A stretch of DNA of 64,000 bases from Batillaria attramentaria (lineage: Eukaryota > Mollusca > Gastropoda > Batillariidae). Numbering within the stretch: position 1 is the stretch's first letter; each line of letters begins with the position of its first letter. The notes beneath the pieces are model-generated. The model made no database searches. It saw only the letters and a list, made by a program, of their open reading frames with translations, and was not told the origin of the DNA. Both the position numbers and the translations under genes were made by a program. The DNA lies in NCBI GenBank assembly GCA_018292915.2, contig JACVVK020000154.1, positions 852,001-916,000 of the forward strand. Direction: 5' to 3'. Shown piece after piece: positions 50,054 through 61,306 of this stretch.

Positions 50054-50056
<3 letters not shown>
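49966..50056 (-). repeat. SINE family A, truncated inside GA repeats
   Basis: Gtttaacgtcctttgccacc to ccccagccgg; the head is replaced by (ga)n. Confidence 0.75.
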
Positions 50057-50096
<40 letters not shown>

Positions 50097-50162
50097 ACTG
50101 ACTGAAACATTTATTTCAGGATAAAGACTTGTAGGCATGGTCTGCCTATCTTACAAGCTGTC

Positions 50163-50196
<34 letters not shown>

Positions 50197-51043
50197 ACTC
50201 CGTCACTGAGTCTTAGCTGTTGTTTACCTGCGGATGCGGGCTCTTGTGTTTCGCAATACTCTGCATTATCGTGACGTTAGCCGCTCCATCAGTGAAGTAT
50301 CACCTGCAGACTGTGATCTACATCGTCACTCAAGTGTCGCTGTTACCCACGAGTTAATGCGTCGCAAGTGGTAGTTCAGAAAGTTTCAGATGAAATTCTA
50401 CCCCGACACCTAGTTCGGGTAACCCATTTGTGATCAGGGAAGTCACATCCTGGGTTAGGGATCCAAGCGAACAAACTTTTTGGTGGCTATATCTTTTGCG
50501 TGGTGGCTAACCGCATGAAAACGTCAGGCTAATGTAAGAAAAGTGGCAGCGTACCTAATCAGTACGATAATGTTTACTAGCTGAGCTTGATTGAAGTTAG
50601 AATGGGATCCCCTATGGCGCACGGTGAACCTCACCTCGCAGTGTTAGCGTTGGACATTTTCCACTGAGACACGCACTGACTGTAGCTTGTAGGGCTAAAG
50701 TATACATTTTCATGGAGCGCTATTCAGCGTCAATTGTGTCCTATCAGTATATGAATATTGGTCCAGCCACCACAGAGATATCAGTGTGTTGATTTTTTTT
50801 CCTATGGTTGGATCCATGACCCTCGATTACAGGAGAGGGACACCATGACTACCCGACACCTTACTTAAGCCGCGAACAGCTCCGGCGAGAGCACCATGCT
50901 CCATGCACAGTACAGCAGCAGCAATGTTGGAGCCAAACGGTAAGGATATCTTCTTTCTTCTAATGGGCACCTACCAATTAGTCTATGTGAATAGCGATGA
51001 TTCTCTGTGTCCTCAAAAGTGTATATCGCATACGTAAAGCGGG

Positions 51044-51216
51044 GATGGGTGGGTGTTTTGGGGGTTTAACGTCCTTTTCCACCACTTACGGGTGACATCA
51101 AAGACGGGGCAACGATGAAAAAGCCAGCACAAACATTTGGCCCCAGCCGGGATACGAACTCACGACCCGAGCATTGGAAGTCCAACGCTCTACCATTCGA
51201 CCACCCCGGCTTCCCC
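51044..51216 (-). repeat. SINE family A, full length
   Basis: Gtgttttgggggtttaacgtcc to ccattcgaccaccccggcttc. Confidence 0.88.
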
Positions 51217-51598
51217 GCATCCGTAAAGCATCGTTTCGATTCGTTTTGTATATTTTTGTGCCTCATGTTTGAAAGTTTTGCCTTGGGGGTACACAATAGG
51301 TTCATAAGATTGTATATTATGTTGTTGCTACTTACTTACGCTATCATCCCTTTCGGGAAACTCGGGTTGCTTCACCCGGGGAAAGCGCGTCGCAGCAGTG
51401 CAGTACCACCCAACACCTATCCTTTTTTTTTTTTTTATTCAAAAGTTTTGCTCAGTTTTGTTGGGGGAGGAACGCCGGATAACCCGGTGAGAAAAACCCG
51501 ATGAGCAGGAGACAGGAAAAACCGGTATCACATAATAGAAGCTCGACCCTTCGCCGTGATAGCGGTGACGGGCATTCAGCAGCGCAGCGGAGTCCCGG

Positions 51599-51880
51599 CG
51601 ACGCGAGATCTATTTTTAGCTCAGCTGCTGGCCAAGATCGCCTCAGATGCTGCCCTAATAAGGGCAGCGTCTGTAAGCTTCGGGTGGTTTCGGTGTGACG
51701 TCACACTTCGGCTCTCTCAGAAGTTCCCGGAAGTCGTGCTCGGGCAGACGACGCGAAGGGAGAGATCTATTTTTAGCTCAACTGCTGGCCAAGCTCGTCT
51801 CAGACGCTGCCCTAATATGGGCAGCGTCTGTAAGCTCCGGGTGGTTTCGGTGTGACGTCACACTTCGGCTCTCTCGGTAA
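51599..51880. repeat. Tandem ~150-bp repeat with hairpin and CRE palindrome
   Basis: Two units, 51599-51719 and 51749-51880, each contain tctatttttagctca, a hairpin (51644-51673 and 51801-51830) and GTGTGACGTCACAC (51693-51706 and 51850-51863). A third, partial unit lies at 57685-57757. Confidence 0.85.
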
Positions 51881-52815
51881 GCGAGCGCTTTTCCGGGTAC
51901 GAGCAAGACGGCCGCGCGGCAGTATTTTCACATAGAACTTGAAAAGAGACGTTACGGGGGGCCATATTGCGGTAGAAAGAATTTGAAAGAGAGCTCCCCT
52001 CCCCTCCATATTTGTTTGTTGAGAAAATGACAGTCACTGAGCCTCACCAATATTGAGGTAGACCTAGTTAGGTCAGGTTTTGTGGAGACCAAGTACTGAG
52101 TAGACGTACCGACTTTTTGGGTTGTACCTCAAACATGTTTGTTTGTTGACTCACTTTGTTCACTAGTCTTCGCTCTATCTTTTCATTTGTATCTATTTTT
52201 TTTTTCGTGGAGGGATGGGTGGGCGACTGATCAGCTCAGTCTTCTCCTCTCTCTCAAAAAATACAAACAGTGGCGGAGTAATCGCAAAAACCACGATTTA
52301 TCTATTCATTTTTACTCATGAACAGTACAATGTGAACAGCCAAGAAAACACAAAAAAGATGCTTTACAATAAATTGAGAGAGAGAGTGAGATACAGACAT
52401 CCCAGTAATGATGCGTAATGCGGAGAGTCACTGACAATGATTTTTTTTTTACACAGTACAGATAGTGAAGTAATCAGGCCGAGGTTTTTTGTATTTTTTT
52501 TTGGGGGGGGGGAGGGGGAGGGTGTCTGTTACCCCCTCCCCCCACCCCCATCATCCTCCGAATACATGTTTGTTCACTCATTTACTTTGTTTACTGATCT
52601 ACACACTGACATTTACTTCGGAGAAAGAGCTCCCCTCCCTCCCCCCCCCCCCTCCTTGTCAGTCTTTCTAAAATTTTTAATTGTTTTCAAAGATAATATC
52701 TATTTCGTTCTGAGCTGTTTTCGTGGTACATGCTTGACCGCGTAACATACCTGGTCTTTATTCAAATCAATGTCCGATCAGAATGTTGCGTTTCTTATTT
52801 TTTATTCCTTTTTTT

Positions 52816-52843
52816 AAGTTGTTTCTCTATAGAGAAACAACTT
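52816..52843. repeat. Perfect 28-bp palindrome
   Basis: The arm aagttgtttctcta is followed by its exact complement. The right arm with its flank (gagaaacaactttatgagacgggg) recurs at about 57243-57266. Confidence 0.9.
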
Positions 52844-53017
52844 TATGAGACGGGGCAGATTTTGCTACGCGCAGCAGCAAGTTTCAGTGATACAAAACAA
52901 GACTGTGACGTTTCTCCACACAATACTTACTTTCACGCACACAGTGACGTAACGAAATCTGCGTCATAGACACCTTACGTGCACACTTTGCTGCTGCATT
53001 CTTTTTGGCGGGAATGA

Positions 53018-53028
53018 CGTGTGTGTGT

Positions 53029-53090
<62 letters not shown>
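53018..53090. repeat. (GT)n microsatellite
   Basis: About 35 units, one interruption. Confidence 0.95.
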
Positions 53091-53092
<2 letters not shown>

Positions 53093-53502
53093 ACGGATGT
53101 AATGATGGCTATCTGCTAAACCACCTCGCCGGATGGCTTTTTACTTTGAGATAAAATGGGCAGTCATATTCTCCAGAGCTATTTTTCACGATTTTTATCC
53201 TGCCGCATTTTGAGAACAGTTATCGCCGATTTGAAAAAATCGGTCATGTTACGAATTTTTTCGAAAAAAATGTTCAAATGGCTTCATTTTCTGAAATTGG
53301 GAAGATCATCCAATTATACTGCCTGTTTTCGTAGCACAGCTCTGTAGCTCTGACAGGTTTTGTGTAAGAAAAATATTTCCGAGGTAGGGGTGGTTTGCAT
53401 ATAAGGCCAAATATCTATGAAAAGACTCCTTCAAATTACTCATCATTCCGGTATTTTTGTCACTTGTGACAACTGCACATATGACATGAACTATTGCACT
53501 AT

Positions 53503-56335
53503 TATAGCTTTAGTAGCCGACAGAAAACTCAAACAAGCAACAAAATCACGGGAGCTGAATGGGTGAATCACTTTAAGGAAATTTTTTCAGTCTTAGATAG
53601 ACAAGTAACACAGGTCCACCTACCCCAGAGAAATAAAGGTGTAGCGAGCATGTCACTGGAAAGTTTAAATTGTCCAATAGAAGCCTTGGAAGTAGACAGA
53701 GTAATTGGTAAACTAAAGAGAGGCAAGGCAGGGGGGCTTGATGAGATAAAGAACGAAATGCTTATTGTCGGCAAAGATAGGATCTTACAATACCTTACGG
53801 CTTGCTTTAACAGTATATTCAGTAAAGGTATCTACCCACAGTCTTGGAGAGTTGCTGCAATAATCCCAGTACATAAGAAAGGGGATATAAATATAAGCGC
53901 TAATTATAGAGGAATCTCATTACTAAGTACAATTAATAAGTGTTTTACATCCATACTAAATGCACGTCTAATTAAGTTTCTAGACGCCAATAAGACAATC
54001 GTGGAGGAGCAGGCTGGGTTTAGGAGAGGATATTCGACTGCCGACAATATATTCACACTATTCAAAAACAAACAAGTAGGAAAAGCGGTAAACTTTATGT
54101 CGCCTTTGTTGATCTTCGTCGTGCGTTCGATTCAGTTCAACGAGAAATTCTGCTGAGAACACTAGCAAACTCTGGGGTGGCAGGGAAATTTCTCGAAATA
54201 ATAGAAGCAATGTATCAGGATGTTAGGGCCTGCGTCCAGACCCAAAAAGAATACACAGAGACCTTTGAATGTGCACGTGGAGTCCGTCTGAGTCCGACAA
54301 TTTTCGCTATTTTTATTAACCAGGTAGCACTAGAAATCAAGGAAAATGGGCGTCATGGTGTACAGTTCCTAGAAGGTCTTATTGAACTGTTGATCTTACT
54401 GTTTGCCGATGACTTGGCACTCATCGCAACCACCCCCACTGGCCTACAAACACAATTAAACATACTTAAGAGATGTTGTGACCAACTACAACTAGAGGTC
54501 AATAGAGACAAGACGAAAGTAATGGTATTCAGAAATGGGGGAAGGTTATCACGGCATGAGAAGTGGTTTTTGTATGAGCATAAACTTGAAATAGTTAATA
54601 ATTATACATATCTTGGCTTTAATTTTACCACTAAGATGAATATTATACAGGGTTCTGCTCACTTGGTTTCTAAGAGCAAAATTGCAGTTACTGAAATTTG
54701 TAAGACACTAAATCGTTTAAGGGACATGACACCTGATGTATTTTTCAAAATATTCGATACTAAGGTGCAACCAATTCTATTATATGCTTCAGAAGTATGG
54801 GGTTGTACTAGGGTAGACCCCATGGAACGTGTACATCTGAGAGCCTGTAAACAGTACCTTGGTGTTCCCAGATCTACACCAAACAATATAGTGTATGGAG
54901 AACTGAACCGTTATCCACTGTATATTAATAGTAGCTTAAGAGTACTTAAGTACTGGTTTACGCTCCTGAGGCTGGGGACCGACAGGCTGCCTAGGCAGGC
55001 CTATACTATGCTAGTACTAATGGATGAGAAGGGAAAACAATGCTGGGCCTCAGGAGTGAGAGATTTACTTAGTAAGACTGGCTTTGGCTATGCATGGCTG
55101 TATCAAGGGGTGGGAAATGAGAAGCAGTTCCTCAATTTATTTAAAGGAAGACTGATAGACATGTTTAAGCAGGGATGGCACATGACAATTCATGACAGAG
55201 ATAGATATAGTATTTACAGATCATTCAAAGGACTGTTAGAAACAGAAATCTATATTAATACTCTGAATTGTAAGAACTACCGGAGTGCATATGCTATGCT
55301 CAGAGCTGGAATGTTGCCTATAAATGCCAACAAATTTAGATTTAGTAGTAACCCAAATGATAAGTTTTGTCCATTTTGCCAGAACGTTGTAGAAGAATTG
55401 CACTTCCTATATACTTGCCCACTATATGTTGGTCTCAGACAAAAATTTGCGATATCTCCAATTCCAGACCAATCCCTGATGACTTCATTTGTTAGTAGGA
55501 TGCAGACAGGAGAAAAGCAAACTATAATTAGAACTGCTATATACACTATACAGGCAATGAAAACCCGGGATAATTTTCTGGGCCTCAGGAACGTTAATTA
55601 ATGAGAAAGTGCTTACCTAGGGGCGTACTTACTCACAAAACAAACCTCCCATCCCAAGGATGTTAGAGCGACAGAATCATCCGCATTTACTTGGTTCCCA
55701 CAATCATTAATGTTTTAGTATTATACTGGTCGCCCCATAGGCACTGACCTTTGCCCCAAATCCAGCACATTTTTGTATGTACACAGTACAGCCGCATCCG
55801 GGGCAGTGGATATTACTACTTTTTATATATACTTATTTCTTTTTGTTTTGTTTTTGTTCCTTTTTTCTTGCCTTCTTTATTTCACCTGTCCTTCCCACTC
55901 CTCCTTCCCTACTTTCCACTCCACTGTTATGTCTCTGTAACTGTTACTACAGGTTATTGTAGCTGTTATATCGTAATGTCTCGGTAATTGTTACTTTTTG
56001 TTAGTGAAGCTGTAAGAGAGGTGCTTTGCAAGTACAATGTTTAACTTAATTTGGTCTATGGATGTTACTCCAGGCCCTTGTGCTCCTTATATTTCCTTTT
56101 TCCGTGTCTGGTTCAGTGGTATCTGGTTTCCCTCTCTCTTGCTCCCCCGCTGTCTCTAACGTTCTCTCTCTCTCTCTCTTCTCTCACTCTCCCTTTCATC
56201 CCACACGAACAAACTCCTGTTCTTTTTTTCTTCTTCTTTCCTTTGTCGTGATCATTTTGCTTTATTGCATTTTGTCTTGGTGCTTTTATGCGCATGACAA
56301 TAAAAACCTTGAAACTTGAAACTATAGCTTTAGTA
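53503..56335 (+). mobile_element. 5'-truncated LINE (non-LTR retrotransposon) with 13-bp target duplication
   Basis: The direct repeat tatagctttagta at 53503-53515 and 56323-56335 brackets an insert of about 2807 bp (53516-56322). It carries an RT domain and a C-terminal zinc-knuckle segment, a 3' UTR of about 720 bp, aataaa and a short (ttgaaac) tail. The endonuclease is missing, as expected for 5' truncation during target-primed reverse transcription. Clade not assigned. Confidence 0.9.
53516..55601 (+). pseudogene. LINE reverse transcriptase with one frameshift
   Basis: Frame 1 (to 54156) has AAIIPVHKKGD, NYRGISLLST and EEQAGFRRGYST. A one-base shift near 54090-54100 moves the FVDLRRAFDSV motif to the frame that continues to 55601. 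The latter includes LLFADDLALI (54402-54413, the catalytic [F/Y]xDD), LEVNRDKTKVMVF, ASEVWGC, and CPFCQNVVEELHFLYTCPLY (about 55367-55426). TAA follows GLRNVN. It cannot make a full RT as it stands. Confidence 0.9.
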
Positions 56336-56439
56336 TTCAGAATAACAGAGCTTTTAGATAAACACATTTTTTCACGTTTCTGCGAGAAGCGCCGGTCAAA
56401 AAAGTTCCAATTTTGCAATTTCGTAAGTACAATCCAAGG

Positions 56440-56866
56440 CACTTTAAGTCCACGTTTCATCAGCTCTCTAGATCTTCCAGATTTTATGTCAAAATTAATT
56501 CAGTCCCGGAAGTCACAAAAGCAACAAGGAAATCACAAGATATGAAGAAGTATCATCTGTCAGACGAGCAGCGTGAGGCTGACGGCAAATGTTTGGTTCA
56601 CAGACAAAATCTGCAAGTATCGTCACTGCTTCCGACATTTCATCAGCCCTCTACATCTTCCAGATTTCATGTGAAAAATAATTCAGTCGGAGAAGTCACA
56701 AAGCCAATAGGGAAATCACAGGACATAAACAAGCATCCTCAGACGATCTCAGTGCTAGAGGCTGACGCCAAAAGTTTAGTTCACGGAATTGACGTCATCT
56801 CTCTCTCTCTCTGTGTATGACGACCTGCTTGAGGCTGACGTCAAATGTTTAGTTCTCGGAACTGAC

Positions 56867-56870
<4 letters not shown>
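56440..56870. repeat. ~185-bp tandem repeat (2.3 copies)
   Basis: Units at about 56446-56625 and 56630-56805, with a third start at 56826-56870. Shared segments: tttcatcagc, atcttccagattt, gaagtcacaaa, gaggctgacg. The open frame across it (56413-56820) is a by-product. Confidence 0.75.
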
Positions 56871-56900
<30 letters not shown>

Positions 56901-56902
<2 letters not shown>

Positions 56903-57077
56903 GGAGCCAGGGTTGCCGAATGGTAGCGCGTTGGACTTTCAATGCTTGGGCCGAGAGTTCGAATCCAGGCCGCTGGGGCCAAATATTTGTGCTGGCCTTT
57001 TTCTCGTTGCCCCGTCTTTGATATCACCCTTATGTGGTGGAAAAGAGCGTTAAACTCCTAAACACCCACCTACCCAC
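56901..57077 (+). repeat. SINE family A, full length
   Basis: Head gccagggttgccgaatggta, box B gagttcgaatccagg, body ccccgtctttgatatcaccc, end gttaaactcc. Inserted beside (ct)n. Confidence 0.88.
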
Positions 57078-57377
57078 CCTCTCCCTCTGCCTCTCTCTCT
57101 CCCTTCTTCCCACACCCGGCCCCACCCCCAGTCACGTGGCTAATCGGTCGAGGTCGTAGAGGATCTAGTGTCATCGGTAGAACTTGGAGAGGGGAGAACC
57201 GGCAACAATAACAACAAAACAGACAAAATAAAATGAAGTTTGGAGAAACAACTTTGTAGGACGGGGCCGTTCCTCCTTGTTTTTGTATTCCGCCTTTGAC
57301 TTTCATTTGTGTGTGTTTGTGTCACAGACCGTGTGTGTGCGTGTGTGTGTCAGTGTCAAAGTGTGTGTATCAGTGTC

Positions 57378-57379
<2 letters not shown>

Positions 57380-57451
<72 letters not shown>
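57380..57451. repeat. (GT)n microsatellite
   Basis: About 35 units flanked by cagtgtcaaagtg repeats. Confidence 0.95.
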
Positions 57452-57839
57452 AGTCAGTGTCAAAGTGCGTGTCGGCAGTGTGTGTAAGCGTTTAGCAGGC
57501 CGTATTGGGGGATAACGGTGCTTGGCTTATCCCGATTATGCTTCTTCAAATCAATTATCGGATCTGGTATGTTTTCGGAAAACACAACTTCCATGATTGT
57601 GATCTCTGTCGTTGTATCGAGAGTCGCTGTTATATTTTCCCCATGGCCATCTCTCGGCCAGATGTTCCCGTAAGTCGCGTTAGGGCAGACGACGCGAAGG
57701 GAGAGCTCTATTTTTAGCTCAGCTGCTGGCCAAGCTGGTCTCAGACGCTGCCTCCCAGAACTTTAGAACTTTTTGCAAGAGTCCAAAATGCCCGAGTTTC
57801 CGAGAAGAGAAACGTGACCGAGACTCAAAAATAGCTAAG

Positions 57840-57935
57840 ATAGGATAAGATAAGACAAGAATACTTTATTGATCCCTCGTGGGGAAATTAGCTATCTGTT
57901 CAAATATACAGTGACAATTCAATACATTAAAATTC
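57840..57935 (-). repeat. LINE 3'-end-like fragment
   Basis: Aatactttattgatccctcgtggggaaatt resembles the fragments at 8683 and 61870. Confidence 0.5.

Positions 57936-57944
<9 letters not shown>

Positions 57945-58021
<77 letters not shown>
57945..58021. repeat. (CA)n microsatellite
   Basis: About 36 units after a short gcgcgc run. Confidence 0.95.
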
Positions 58022-58024
<3 letters not shown>

Positions 58025-58215
58025 GGTATTCGCAGGTGAAAGGTATTTCTTGACTGAAATGAACTAAGGAGTACCCACACCTCTACGCCTGATTGTTTTA
58101 TTTAAGAGCCCCCCTTCCCCCCCCCCCCCCCCTCCATCTTCCATTACTTTATTCCTACAGATTCTTTCTTTGCCTCTCTTCCCGCCGGCTGGATCCCGAT
58201 CTCGATTCTAAAATC

Positions 58216-58374
<159 letters not shown>

Positions 58375-58523
58375 CAACAGTGTGGCCGCTACTTGGCGTA
58401 AAACGCTTGCTTACGGTCGTATGTCTGCTCCAAGGAATTCCAGGAGGTCATGGGCAAGGTAGGTTACTGTCAATTTCAACCTTTTTAATGGAAGGGACTG
58501 GACCAGCACAGTCCACTATGTAG

Positions 58524-58690
58524 CGGGTGGGTGGGTGGGTGTTTGGGAGTTTAACGTCCTTTTCCACAACATACGGGTGATATCAAAGACGGGGCAACGA
58601 TGAAAAAGCCAGCGCAAATATTTGGCCCCAGCCGTGATTCGAACTCACGATCCGAGTATTGGAAGTCCAACGCTCTACCATTCGGCCACT
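58524..58690 (-). repeat. SINE family A
   Basis: Gggtgtttgggagtttaacg to ccattcggcc. The flanking duplication cactatgtagcgg occurs at 58513-58525 and 58690-58702, a likely 13-bp target-site duplication. Confidence 0.88.
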
Positions 58691-58703
58691 CACTATGTAG
58701 CGG

Positions 58704-58753
<50 letters not shown>

Positions 58754-58931
58754 TCGAGGAGTACATTATCATCGTATAGTAATAACGGCGATCAGTGTGT
58801 GCTTGAACGTGAGGGCTCAGCTCGAGACGCTCTAGGAATAACATTTTAAAAGAGCCCTGTAGAAACCATAGTATCAATAGTACCTGCACACGTATTACAG
58901 CATTAATATCATGATTCATTATTATCACCAT

Positions 58932-59065
<134 letters not shown>

Positions 59066-59122
59066 AGAATGACACGCAATGCAGTGATGGTTGAAAAAAT
59101 GTGATTTGTGTCATTTTCTCAG

Positions 59123-61306
59123 AGTGTGGTGGTACCTTTACTTCACTCGAAGGAACGTTCCAGTCCCCTGGCTTCCCCAACAACTACACAAATAATGCCA
59201 GGTGTTACTATCGCATCAGTCAACCAGAAGGATACCGTATCACTCTCACGTTTCATCATTTTGATATTTATAACACTCCTGAGGATGCCTGCGAAGACTA
59301 TGTGATGGTTAGTCCTTCAAACACTCATTCACTTAGTGAGAAGAATTAAGATATAATCAGTTCGTTTCCAAAGTGTGTTTTACAAAACATTTCCCCCGGC
59401 TTTCGCCCTGTGGTGTTTAATATGTCGAATCTTCACTCTAATGATGATTGTCTTAAGAACTGTGTTGCTGATTGTTCTTGTTGTGTTCCTGTTGTTGCCG
59501 TTGCTATCGTTCGCATGTTGTTGTTTTGTTGTTGTTGTTTTTTTTTAACCTCAAGACCATCATTCGTTTGCACGTAGAAAATTCCGTTTTTGTGTTGAAG
59601 TAAATCAGGCGTTTTGCACGAGTCAAATGCATCAAGTATCTCTCAATGCCCTCTTTTTTTAAACCACAAAACACGATTACGTTTTGTTTAGATTATAATG
59701 ATAATAACAGAACAACTTATCTGCATCGACGTGTGCTTAACAAAAATATATTCCGCGGAGGCAACTTGTGGCAATAGTTTCGAAAATAACCTTCAGAATT
59801 AAAAGCGGCTTCTTAAACTTTGCATGGCTAGTTGAGAGAGATGTATGAAGGACATGATTATAGGAGTTTGGTGGTCATACCTTTAATGGTTTCCGTGTTA
59901 CAGCACAAGTGACAGGACTTTTTGGACACCCCTCGTACTGTTAACAGAAAATACACCAAACCGTTATGGTTGATTTGAATGTACCTACTCCCATATGTAT
60001 TATACTTTCGAATTTAGGGTTTTTTTTCACTTCATTAGCTGTCAGTGATAAGAGATTTTAACGGATGGCTTTCAGGATTTATTTAGAAAATGACGAGATG
60101 TTTCAAGTCTTGTGCTAGGTAGCAAGCGTCCGGCGTATCACCATCTTCCGGATCGACGTAACGATAAATATCAACCACTTTCTATTCGATAACAGATATC
60201 AGTAACGTTTTTAATTCTTTGACTTATTACATTTAATTTCAGTTTACTATCGTGGTTCCTAGAAAATCACTGATTCCCCCCCCCCCCCCAGGTCCATGAT
60301 GGCAACAGTGCAACCTCTCCCAGGATCTACTCTGATACAGGATACATTTGCGGTCTATTAAAAAACCCCATTGTTCGAAGATGTACAGAGAAAACCTCAT
60401 GCTGGTTGAATTTATTTCTGGTTGAATTTATTTATTTCATTTCCCCCGGCTTTCGCCCTGTGGTGTCTAATATGTCGAATCTTCACTCTAATGATGATTG
60501 TCTTAAGAACTGTGTTGCTGATTGTTCTTGTTGTGTTCCTGTTGTTGCCGTTGCTATCGTTCGCATGTTTTTGTTGTTGTTGTTGTTTTGTTTTTTTTAA
60601 ACCTCAAGACCATCATCCGTTTGCACGTAGAAAATTCCGTTTTTGTGTTGAAGTAAATCAGGCGTTTTGCACGAGTCAAATGCATCAAGTATCTCTCAAT
60701 GCCCTCTTTTTTTAAACCACAAAACACGAATACGTTTTGTTTAGATTATAATGATATATAACTTATCTGCATCGACGGGTGCTTAACAAAAAATATATTC
60801 CGCGGAGGCAACTTGTGGCAATAGTTTCGAAAATTACCTTCAGAATTAAAAGCGGCTTCTTAAACTTTGTTTTTCACTTCATTAGCTGATAAGAGATTGT
60901 AACTGGTGGCTTTGAGGATTTATTTAGACTATGACGAGATGTTTCAAGTCTTGTGCTAGGTAGCGAGCGTTCGGCGTATCACCGTCTGCCTGATCGACGT
61001 CACGATAAATATCAACCACTTTCTATTCGATAACAGATATCAGTAACGTTTTTAATCCTTTGACTTAATACGTTTCACTTTTACTACCGTGGTTCCTAGA
61101 AAATCACTGATTTCACCTCCCCCCCCCCCCCCAGGTCCATGATGGCAACAGTGACGCCTCTCCCAGGATCTACTCTGACATAGGAAGTATTTGCAACCCA
61201 GTAAAAACTCCCGTTGTTCGAAGAAGTACAGGAAACCAAATGCTGGTTCAATTTTGTTCTGACCACAACTTCACCGCCACCGGCTTCAATGCGACCTACA
61301 CATCAG
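59123..61306 (+). CDS. Gene 4 CUB domain exons 59123-59307 and 61135-61306
   Basis: Complete CUB fold of about 119 residues with four cysteines (ECGG, RCYY, ACEDY and a later pair SIC/FCSD), and the SPGFPNNY and FxxFDI...DYVMVHDG hallmarks. Borders: cag/gttagt and ccag/gtactt. The donor gttagt is non-optimal. Confidence 0.85.

Larger units (their letters stand above)
48920..51040. other. Repeat-rich spacer
   Basis: Holds (caa)n at 49028, (aaaat)n at 49464-49502, GA runs (49707-49737, 50056-50093, 50166-50195), a CA repeat (49822-49893), a LINE-tail-like stretch (49740-49800), and a SINE A head-truncated copy (49966-50056). I see no gene in 50200-51040. The stretch atgctccatg...acggtaagg at 50899-50950 could be a small first exon, but nothing supports it. 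Confidence 0.5.
51881..53502. other. Spacer without recognised gene
   Basis: C/G runs (52502-52640), the palindrome, a GT repeat (53018-53090) and A/T-rich sequence. No exon-like block with conserved motifs was found. Confidence 0.5.

Noticed and set aside
50899..50950. Possible first exon (ATG ... donor ggtaagg)
   Set aside because: No signal peptide, no phase partner that I could identify nearby, and no paralog.
56413..56820. 135-residue frame after the LINE
   Set aside because: Covers a 185-bp tandem repeat and ends in a CT microsatellite; no start context or motif.
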